From CAZJHX01 sp964545715 (GTDB taxonomy: Bacteria; Myxococcota_A; UBA9042; GCA-2863065), in NCBI GenBank assembly GCA_964545715.1, contig CAZJHX010000249.1, positions 1-10,512 of the forward strand: 10,512 nucleotides of DNA, in the 5' to 3' direction. A program made the translations under genes and the position numbers. Under the pieces are notes generated by a model. That model was not told the origin of the DNA, made no database searches, and saw only the letters and a list, made by a program, of their open reading frames with translations. Below are positions 5,790-10,512 of the stretch, in pieces (the first letter of the stretch is position 1; each line of letters opens with the position of its first letter).

Positions 5790-5869
5790 TTACCTGATTG
5801 CGGTAAGACTGGACGAGCGATGTGATGGCAAATTGACGTCTCAGTAATGCACGCTCGAGGCAACGAGCG
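5790..5869. promoter_or_regulatory. Candidate upstream activator sites for the sigma-54 promoter
   Basis: CGCTCG (5852-5857) and CGAGCG (5864-5869) form an inverted repeat around AGGCAA. A third half-site CGAGCG is at 5814-5819. TTACC-N7-GGTAA at 5790-5806 is another dyad. These lie about 50-130 bp upstream of the predicted sigma-54 start, the usual range for enhancer-binding proteins. The CGCTCG dyad is also just upstream of the divergent epimerase gene and could regulate that instead. Confidence 0.35.
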
Positions 5870-5879
5870 CCAGATGTCC

Positions 5880-5885
5880 TATAGT
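5880..5885 (+). promoter_or_regulatory. Candidate -10 box of the epimerase gene
   Basis: TATAGT lies 8 bases before the ATG, so transcription would begin within a base or two of the start codon. No Shine-Dalgarno precedes that ATG, so the mRNA may be leaderless. No good -35 hexamer is seen, which keeps the call weak. Confidence 0.3.
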
Positions 5886-5893
5886 CCGCCGCC

Positions 5894-6880
5894 ATGAGGA
5901 TTCTCGTCACAGGTAGTAGTGGGCATCTCGGTGAGGCGCTTGTTCGGACTCTCAATGAGACCGAGCATGAGGTCGTCAGCGTCGACGTCCTGCCGTCGCC
6001 TTTTACCGACCGCGTGGGGTCCATCAGCGATCGCGACGTGGTCGCTCGATGCATGGTTGGCGTTGACGCCGTCCTCCACGCGGCGACGCTGCATAAGCCT
6101 CACGTCGCCACCCACACGCGGCAGCAATTTGTCGACACCAACATCACCGGCACGCTCAATCTGCTGGAAGAGGCGGTGCTCGCCGGCGTTCGGTCTTTCG
6201 TGTTCACCAGCACAACCAGCGCTTTCGGCCATGCGCTTGTGCCACCGGCCGAGGCGCCCGCGGCCTGGATCACCGAGGAGGTCGTCCCCGTACCCAAGAA
6301 CATCTACGGGGTGACCAAAGTGGCTGCAGAGGACCTGTGCGAGCTGTCTCATCGCACGCACCAGCTGCCGTGTGTCGTGCTGCGCACGTCGCGGTTCTTT
6401 CCCGAGGCCGACGATCGGCCGGATCGCCGGGAGCTGTACGAGGACGGCAACCTCAAGGTCAACGAGCTGCTGCATCGGCGGGTCGACATTGCAGACGTGG
6501 TCAGCGCGCACCTGTTGGCGATGAAGGCCGCCGACGACATCGGCTTCGGCAAGTACATCATCAGCGCCACGACGCCGTTTACGCGGGACGACCGCGCGGA
6601 GCTGCGAGCCGACACCGCCGCAGTCGTGGGGCGACGCTTTCCCGAGTACCAGGCGGAGTACGCGCGTCGCGATTGGCGGATGTATCCAAGCATGGACCGG
6701 GTCTACGTCAACGAGCGCGCACGCCGCGAGCTCGGCTGGCGCCCACAGCACGATTTTCAGCATGCGCTGGACTGTCTGAAGATCGGAGACGATCCGCGCA
6801 GTGAGCTGGCACGAACCATTGGCGCCAAGCCCTACCACAGCGAGACCTTCGAGGACGGACCGTACCCGGTCGACGGGTAA
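5894..6880 (+). CDS. NAD-dependent epimerase/dehydratase-like SDR protein
   Basis: This is an extended short-chain dehydrogenase/reductase of 328 residues, normal for the family. The Rossmann motif TGSSGHLG (residues 6-13) gives G7-x2-G10-x2-G13. D31 at the end of the second strand favours NAD over NADP. LHAATLHKP follows near 61-69, the FTSTTSAFG strand supplies the catalytic Ser/Thr (105-108), and Y138-GVT-K142 is the catalytic YxxxK pair. Such enzymes oxidise and reduce at a sugar or related carbon to epimerise, dehydrate or reduce it. The substrate-binding C-terminal half (DRRELYEDGNLKVNELLHRR) does not match a subfamily I can name. ATG5894 is right for the nucleotide-binding motif, but no Shine-Dalgarno is present. 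The following regulator has its own promoter, so the gene may be monocistronic. Confidence 0.9.
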   Translation: MRILVTGSSGHLGEALVRTLNETEHEVVSVDVLPSPFTDRVGSISDRDVVARCMVGVDAVLHAATLHKPHVATHTRQQFVDTNITGTLNLLEEAVLAGVRSFVFTSTTSAFGHALVPPAEAPAAWITEEVVPVPKNIYGVTKVAAEDLCELSHRTHQLPCVVLRTSRFFPEADDRPDRRELYEDGNLKVNELLHRRVDIADVVSAHLLAMKAADDIGFGKYIISATTPFTRDDRAELRADTAAVVGRRFPEYQAEYARRDWRMYPSMDRVYVNERARRELGWRPQHDFQHALDCLKIGDDPRSELARTIGAKPYHSETFEDGPYPVDG

Positions 6881-6885
6881 TTCGG

Positions 6886-6913
6886 TTGACATGTGTGAAA
6901 TTGATTTCATAAT
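6886..6913 (+). promoter_or_regulatory. Sigma-70 promoter with internal operator palindrome (ArsR gene)
   Basis: A perfect -35 TTGACA (6886-6891), a 16 bp spacer and CATAAT (6908-6913, five of six consensus bases) form a strong promoter. Between the two boxes lies TGAAAT-TG-ATTTCA (6896-6909), a perfect 6+6 dyad that also touches the -10 box. A repressor bound there would block RNA polymerase. The downstream ArsR-type protein is the obvious candidate. Confidence 0.7.
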
Positions 6914-6934
6914 GATCGAAACGTGGAGATTGTT

Positions 6935-7507
6935 ATGAGTCACGACAACATCTTGCTCGCGTTCTTCAAGTCACTGGCTGACGCCAACCGGTTGCGGATC
7001 GTCGGCCTCTTGGCGCATCGGGATCACTCCGTCGAGGAGCTGGCCGAGGTGCTCGGGCTGCGGCCCTCAACGGTGTCCCACCACCTCAACAAGCTCGGGA
7101 CGGCCGGGCTGGTCTCGGCCCGCGTGCGTGGGCATTACCACCTGTACGCGCTGGAGACCCAGGCGCTGGAGACGCAGGCGCGGGCGCTGTTGTCAGCCGA
7201 TCAGCTTCGCGAGCTGGCGCCGTCGGAGGACTCCGTGGATCCCTACGAGCGCAAGGTCCTTGCGGCGTTCCTGGACTCGGATGGGCGGCTGAAGGCGCAC
7301 CCGATGAAGCGCAAGAAGTTCGAGGTCATCCTGCGACACGCGCTGCGGACGTGGTTTACAGACGCGGGGCCGTGGGCCGAAAGTGAGGTCAACAGCCGGC
7401 TGAAGGCCTTTACCGAGGACGTGGCCAGCATCCGTCGCGGGTTCATCGACCATCGACTCATGACGCGCGACGCGCGCGGTGACGCATACGCGCGCGTAGA
7501 AGGTTAG
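6935..7507 (+). CDS. ArsR-family winged-helix regulator with DUF2087 domain
   Basis: The protein has 190 residues. Residues about 5-75 form an ArsR winged helix: FFKSLADANRLRIVGLL, then SVEELAEVLGLRPSTVSHHLNKL (the DNA-reading helix-turn-helix), then the wing. Residues about 105-180 match DUF2087, with KVLAAFLDSDGRLKAHPMKRKK and a C-terminal helix ESEVNSRLKAFTEDVASIRRGFID. There is no cysteine at all and no ELCVCD-type metal site, so metal sensing by the classic ArsR mechanism is unlikely; DUF2087 may sense something else. ATG6935 is chosen over an in-frame GTG6923 because GGAG at 6925-6928 is six bases before it. A duplicated ALETQ-ALETQ segment links the two domains. Autorepression through the upstream palindrome is likely. 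Its targets may include the epimerase or cupin genes beside it. Confidence 0.9.
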   Translation: MSHDNILLAFFKSLADANRLRIVGLLAHRDHSVEELAEVLGLRPSTVSHHLNKLGTAGLVSARVRGHYHLYALETQALETQARALLSADQLRELAPSEDSVDPYERKVLAAFLDSDGRLKAHPMKRKKFEVILRHALRTWFTDAGPWAESEVNSRLKAFTEDVASIRRGFIDHRLMTRDARGDAYARVEG

Positions 7508-7520
7508 CGAGCGCAGCGGG

Positions 7521-8051
7521 CTAGCACGTCGGGCAGGTCGCGCTCGGGTTGGACCGCTCCAGCAGCGCGCCGCAAGACGCGCAGTCGCGTCGCTCCTCGT
7601 TCCAGTAGCCCTCTTTGAGCAGGCTCCCGTCTGCCTTTACGATGCGCCAATCGGTGCCTTCGATATGCAGGGTCTGGCCCAGGTCCGGGTAGTGGACGAT
7701 GTCGTTTGTGCGACGCGTGCCGCAGATCAGGTACGTGCAGGGCGCGTCAGAGCGGTTCACCACCGTGTGCGCGTTTGGCGCGCCGGCGGGCCAACAGGCG
7801 GCGTCGCCCGCGGTGAGCACGTGCTCGCCGTCGTCTTCGATGACGATCGCTTCGCCGGTGAGCATGTACAACAGCTCGTCCTCTTCTTCGTGCCAGTGGC
7901 GGTTGGAGGCGCTGGCGTGCGGGCCCAGCGTGTGCACGTGCGCGCCGAACTGGGTCAGGCCGCCGGCGTCCGAGATCCGCCGGGCCTCGACGCGGTTTTC
8001 CGTGCCGTCGGACTCCTGGGTTATCGGCGTGCTGCCCTTTCTGATGATCAT
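7521..8051 (-). CDS. Cupin-domain protein with C-terminal four-cysteine tail
   Basis: The protein has 176 residues. Cupin motif 1 is seen at H52-x-H54-x4-E59-x6-G66 and motif 2 at GDAACWPAGAPNAH, with P88, H95 and N99. H52, H54, E59 and H95 are the expected ligands for a mononuclear metal. Cupins of this form (about 150-160 residues, ending near a GYW motif) are often metal-dependent oxygenases, isomerases or binding proteins; the reaction here is unknown. After GYW (148-150) an extra tail carries C157-x2-C160 and C173-x2-C176, a zinc-ribbon-like spacing that ends exactly at the stop codon. ATG8051 starts MIIRKGSTPI. A longer GTG start at 8150 would overlap the divergent crotonase gene. It converges with the ArsR gene 13 bp away. 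Confidence 0.88.
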   Translation of the reverse strand: MIIRKGSTPITQESDGTENRVEARRISDAGGLTQFGAHVHTLGPHASASNRHWHEEEDELLYMLTGEAIVIEDDGEHVLTAGDAACWPAGAPNAHTVVNRSDAPCTYLICGTRRTNDIVHYPDLGQTLHIEGTDWRIVKADGSLLKEGYWNEERRDCASCGALLERSNPSATCPTC

Positions 8052-8077
8052 CTCGGCGAGCCTACCATCCGCAGGTC

Positions 8078-8087
8078 TGGTATAGAT
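8078..8087 (+). promoter_or_regulatory. Candidate extended -10 promoter of the crotonase gene
   Basis: TGG-TATAGA (8078-8086) fits an extended -10 element in the 63 bp divergent spacer between the cupin and crotonase starts. Transcription would begin near 8094, about 20 bases before ATG8115. No -35 match is visible. Confidence 0.35.
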
Positions 8088-8114
8088 CGGCGGCAACGTG
8101 CCCGGGGGGTCGAG

Positions 8115-8942
8115 ATGGACGACAACACCACGCTGATCCAGCGCTCTCATTCAAACGGCGTGACCACGCTGACCATGAACATGCCGCGGCGCCTCAACGG
8201 GTGGACCAAGCCCATGATGGAGGCCCTGCACGCGGCCTTTGCCTGGACTGCCGCCGACGAGGCCACCAAAGCGGTCATCTTGACGGGCGCGGACCCGTAC
8301 TACTGCGCCGGGGTCAACCTCGGCGGGACGCTGGAGATGGGGCATCCGCGAAAGCTGCGCGAGAAGATCATCGCGCACAACCAGGCGCTGTTTGACGGCT
8401 TCTTGGACTTTCCCAAGCCGATCCTGGTTGCCGCCAACGGCCCGGCCATCGGCGCCAGCGTCACATCGGCCACGCTGTGCGACGGCATCATCGCCTCCGA
8501 GAAGGCCACCTTCTCCACACCGTTTGCTCGGCTCGGCGTCCCTCCCGAGGGCTGCTCCAGCGTCCACTTCGAGCGCCTTCTGGGAGCCGACAACGCGGCG
8601 CGCATGCTCGGAAAAGAGGGCTGGGTCCCCACCGGCGCGGAAGCGCACGAGGCCGGGCTCGTCCAGTGGATGGTGCCCCATGATCAGCTGATGGGCGAAG
8701 CGCAGCGCATCGCTGAAGGTTGGGTAGCGGACGGAGCCAAGCGCACCATCCCGGCCGGGGGTGACCACGCGGAGTACAAAGCCGTCAACGCGCGCGAGTC
8801 CGTCCAGGTCGCGGATGCCTTCCTGGCCGCGCCCTTCCTCAAGAGCCAGTACCGCTTTTTGTGGAGCAAAAAGAAGCGCGGCCCCGCCACCATGTTCTTC
8901 TCGCTGTGGCTTCTTCGACCTCTGTGGGCGCGCCTGCTTTAG
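8115..8942 (+). CDS. Enoyl-CoA hydratase/isomerase family protein, delta3-delta2-enoyl-CoA isomerase (ECI2)-like
   Basis: A crotonase-fold protein of 275 residues. YYCAGVNL (62-69) and NGPAIGASVTSATLCDG (108-124) form the two oxyanion-hole regions. FSTPFARLGVPPEGCSS (133-149) closely resembles mammalian peroxisomal ECI2, where the glutamate of PEG (here E145) is the proton-shuttling base. The likely reaction is moving a cis/trans-3 double bond of an enoyl-CoA to trans-2 for beta-oxidation of unsaturated fatty acids. A second glutamate as in hydratases is not seen at the usual place. After the normal end of the fold, the last ~30 residues are unusual: a basic SKKKRG patch and then a hydrophobic/aromatic MFFSLWLLRPLWARLL tail that could bind membrane. 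ATG8115 is preceded by a GGGGGG run (8104-8109). The gene is divergent from the cupin. Confidence 0.88.
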   Translation: MDDNTTLIQRSHSNGVTTLTMNMPRRLNGWTKPMMEALHAAFAWTAADEATKAVILTGADPYYCAGVNLGGTLEMGHPRKLREKIIAHNQALFDGFLDFPKPILVAANGPAIGASVTSATLCDGIIASEKATFSTPFARLGVPPEGCSSVHFERLLGADNAARMLGKEGWVPTGAEAHEAGLVQWMVPHDQLMGEAQRIAEGWVADGAKRTIPAGGDHAEYKAVNARESVQVADAFLAAPFLKSQYRFLWSKKKRGPATMFFSLWLLRPLWARLL

Positions 8943-8968
8943 GTCTCTCCCAACAGCGCTCAATTGAG

Positions 8969-9454
8969 TCATGCGACCGCGGTGATCGTCAGGTCGCGCG
9001 GACCTCGCGGCGTCGTCACGGTCACGTCGTCGTCCAAGGCGCGTCCCAGCAGCGCACGTCCCAGCGGCGCCTGCGGGGTGACTACGCTCACCGTCACCGA
9101 GCCTGCTTCGACGCGCCGTCCGGCGGCGGCCGGCAGCAGCAGATAGACCGCCTCGACGCCCTCCGCGTCTTCCACCGTCACCAGCGCGGTGAGATCGATC
9201 GCGTCGTCCTCGCCAAACGCTCTCACGCGGACCCGCGCCAGCCGGGCCTGGGCCTCCTGCAGCTCTTCGGCGCGGCGGGCCAGGCCCCGTGCCAGATAGC
9301 CGGCCTCGATGGCGCGCGTATCCTTGCTGCCCTCCTGGCGCGCCTCGGGGTGCACCGCGCCCGCCTGCGTCTTTTTCTGCGCCGCCACCGCCGCGTCGAC
9401 CTCGGCCGCTACCTGCGCTCGCACCGCGTCGAGCAGCTGCTGCTTGGAGATCAC
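8969..9454 (-). CDS. GreA/GreB-family transcription elongation factor-like protein
   Basis: The protein has 161 residues, close to GreA length (158). Residues 1-75 are an N-terminal helical hairpin with the segment KDTRAIEAGYLARGLARRAEEL, seen in a GreA/GreB-like subgroup. Residues about 85-161 are the C-terminal FKBP-like Gre domain: SVTVSVVTPQAPLGRALLGRALDDDVTVTTPRGPRDLTI, the familiar SPLGxALLGxxxGDxVxVxxPxG pattern. Canonical Gre factors enter the RNA polymerase secondary channel and place acidic tip residues to trigger RNA cleavage. Whether this tip (around E41-D45) is active is unclear. The start is GTG9454, which overlaps the amidohydrolase stop in the tetranucleotide GTGA and has GGGGGAG just before it, so translation is coupled. 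It ends 26 bp from the convergent crotonase gene. Confidence 0.85.
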   Translation of the reverse strand: MISKQQLLDAVRAQVAAEVDAAVAAQKKTQAGAVHPEARQEGSKDTRAIEAGYLARGLARRAEELQEAQARLARVRVRAFGEDDAIDLTALVTVEDAEGVEAVYLLLPAAAGRRVEAGSVTVSVVTPQAPLGRALLGRALDDDVTVTTPRGPRDLTITAVA

Positions 9455-10323
9455 CGCTCCCCCAGCTTCAGCAGCCCAGCAGCGTTTTCGTACAAGATCT
9501 GGCGCTGCTCCTCGACCGTCAGGCCCAGGCTCTGCACCGCCTCTATCGACTCGGTCGGCGTGAAGACGGGATAGTCCGAGCCAAACAAGACGCGGTCCGT
9601 GCCCAGCTTGCGCAGCACCCACACAAACTCGTCATGCCGGGGCGAGTCGGCGTACAGCGGCGCCGCCACCGAGACCTCCAGCCAGAGGTTTCGACCCCAC
9701 CACGGATAGACCTCCAGCATCTTCAGCGTGACCAGCTCGTCAAACCGGGCCAGAGCCATATGGGCCATAACGATTTGCGCCCTGGGCGCCTGCGCGGCCA
9801 GCATCACGAACTTGCCGATCTGATCCGCATCCAGCACCACGCTGGCGTCAAACGTGATCGGGATGCCCAGCTCCCCGGCGCGCTTCACGACCTTCAGCAC
9901 GCGCTTGTCCGCCACGTCGAACTTCTGCGTGTTGGGATGCAGCTTCAGCCAGCGCACGCCCAGCGCCGCGATGCGGTTCAGCTCTTCGATCGCGGCGTCG
10001 CCGTCATTCGGATTCACCGAGCCGATCGCAAACTTCGACGGGTCGCCTTTCACCCACGCGATCAGCTTGTCGTTGCGCGCTCGCGTCTTGTCCGGGCCGC
10101 CCGTCGCCATCACGATCATGCCGCGGATCACGCGTGGGTTGGTCAGCGCCTTGTCCAGGTCCTGGGGCAACAGCCGCCGCGTCGGGTGCATCGACCCAGC
10201 CGTCGCCTTGTCGAAGTCCACGTGGATGTGGGCGTCGATGACCTTGCCGTCATACGTTGCGTGACCGCAGCCGGCGGTCAGCAGCACCACGATCAGACTC
10301 GAACATGCGGATTGTTGGCGCAT
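9451..10323 (-). CDS. Amidohydrolase-like (Amidohydro_2, TIM-barrel) lipoprotein
   Basis: The protein has 290 residues. Residues 1-18 are a lipoprotein signal peptide with lipobox LTAG-C19, so it should be lipid-anchored in the cell envelope. The barrel shows metal-site strands in order: D30-A-H32-I-H34, WLKLHPN near 125-131, IVMAH188, and FGSD250YP with the catalytic aspartate. The strand ITFDAS has D159 where relatives such as ACMSD carry a metal-binding histidine. The family hydrolyses or decarboxylates small carboxylated or amide substrates; the substrate here is unknown. ATG10323 has GGGGAGG just upstream, and the longer start at 10383 would precede the signal peptide with 20 unrelated residues. 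The gene overlaps the Gre-like gene by four bases. A perfect palindrome lies 19-34 bp before the start. Confidence 0.87.
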   Translation of the reverse strand: MRQQSACSSLIVVLLTAGCGHATYDGKVIDAHIHVDFDKATAGSMHPTRRLLPQDLDKALTNPRVIRGMIVMATGGPDKTRARNDKLIAWVKGDPSKFAIGSVNPNDGDAAIEELNRIAALGVRWLKLHPNTQKFDVADKRVLKVVKRAGELGIPITFDASVVLDADQIGKFVMLAAQAPRAQIVMAHMALARFDELVTLKMLEVYPWWGRNLWLEVSVAAPLYADSPRHDEFVWVLRKLGTDRVLFGSDYPVFTPTESIEAVQSLGLTVEEQRQILYENAAGLLKLGER

Positions 10324-10341
10324 CAGACCTCCCCGGGACCC

Positions 10342-10357
10342 CTCTGCCGTGGCAGAG
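10342..10357. promoter_or_regulatory. Operator-like palindrome upstream of the lipoprotein operon
   Basis: CTCTGCC-GT-GGCAGAG is a perfect 7+7 dyad with a 2-base centre, 19-34 bases before the ATG of the minus-strand lipoprotein gene. On that strand TAGACT overlaps its edge and could be a -10 box. A dimeric repressor site is the simplest reading; a 5' UTR hairpin is the alternative. Confidence 0.45.
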
Positions 10358-10403
10358 TCTACCCCAACGTTGCGTAGTTGCATCGTGCCAGGGGGCTAGA
10401 ACG

Positions 10404-10512
10404 TGGTGCTGCGGCGCCGCCGCAGGGTATCGGGCGGCGCCCTCAGGGTGGTGCCCTTAGAAGGAGCCCCACGGCGCCGCAGTGCCGCGGTCTGGGGCCC
10501 TGGCGCATGCCC
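10404..10512. other. GC-rich palindromic stretch, no gene recognised
   Basis: Small hairpins crowd this end: CTGCGG-CGCCG-CCGCAG at 10409-10425, GGGC-GGC-GCCC at 10432-10442, and AGGG-TGGTG-CCCT nearby. GGCGCC occurs three times (10413, 10436, 10473). It could be a terminator cluster for a gene beyond the window, a palindromic intergenic repeat, or the end of an unseen coding sequence. Confidence 0.35.

Noticed and set aside
5879..6943. A 354-codon minus-strand frame
   Set aside because: It is antisense to the SDR gene, whose Rossmann and YxxxK motifs are intact. The antisense product shows no family motif.
7665..8114. A 150-codon in-frame upstream extension of the crotonase
   Set aside because: The extension is antisense to the cupin gene and lacks protein-like character. 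ATG8115 matches the normal crotonase N-terminus.
8943..8968. CTCAATTGAG palindrome between the convergent crotonase and Gre-like genes as a terminator
   Set aside because: A 5+5 A+T-rich palindrome without loop or T-run is too weak to call.
9289..10377. A 362-codon plus-strand frame
   Set aside because: It is antisense to the amidohydrolase and Gre-like genes and encodes His/Arg/Gln-rich sequence without recognisable domains.
10380..10390. A second TGGCACG motif on the minus strand, upstream of the lipoprotein gene
   Set aside because: Four bases further on the sequence is AACTA and not TTGCW, so the -12 element is missing and it is not a sigma-54 promoter.
1..10512. CRISPR array or insertion sequence
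   Set aside because: No regularly spaced repeats, transposase motifs or terminal inverted repeats with target duplications were seen.

Overview
The window is G+C-rich and reads as Gram-negative chromosomal DNA. Three things point that way: a near-perfect sigma-54 promoter, a lipobox lipoprotein and an AEA-type secretory signal peptide. The gene mix (ECI2-like crotonase, a Gre-like factor with a DTRAIE...YLARG coiled coil, an ArsR-DUF2087 regulator, a SEC-C protein) would fit Myxococcota or another delta-type proteobacterium. That placement is an inference. No rRNA, CRISPR array, transposase or intact integrase is visible.

Region 1 (1-2394) looks like a small accessory island. It starts on the 3' end of a tRNA gene, probably tRNA-Gly, and finishes on a second copy of the same 18 bp tRNA end. 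Both copies are followed by a related hairpin terminator. Inside are an excisionase-type helix-turn-helix protein (+), a GNAT acetyltransferase (-), a possible remnant of a ParB-type HTH gene (-), a long perfect inverted repeat, and a putative PD-(D/E)XK nuclease (+). No recombinase is present, so the unit may be decayed or moved in trans. The HTH, GNAT and nuclease genes are plausible toxin-antitoxin or defence cargo, but no function is proven. Degenerate tRNA-like sequence precedes the right boundary.

Region 2 (2561-5716) holds a conserved hypothetical protein (+) convergent with a two-gene minus-strand unit: a secreted 10-cysteine protein, then, 40 bp on, a HEAT-repeat protein with a C-terminal SEC-C zinc motif. 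A TGGCACG-N4-TTGCT sigma-54 promoter lies directly upstream of the secreted-protein gene. Inverted-repeat half-sites further upstream could bind its activator.

Region 3 (5894-8942) carries an NAD-dependent epimerase/dehydratase-like SDR that may be translated from a leaderless mRNA. It is followed by an ArsR-DUF2087 regulator with a strong promoter containing an operator-like palindrome. A cupin with a C-terminal four-cysteine tail is encoded on the minus strand, and divergent from it is an enoyl-CoA isomerase-like crotonase.

Region 4 (8969-10512) is a minus-strand operon. An amidohydrolase-like lipoprotein overlaps by 4 bp (GTGA) the start of a GreA/GreB-like factor. An operator-like palindrome lies just upstream of the lipoprotein. 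The last ~110 bases hold only GC-rich palindromes.
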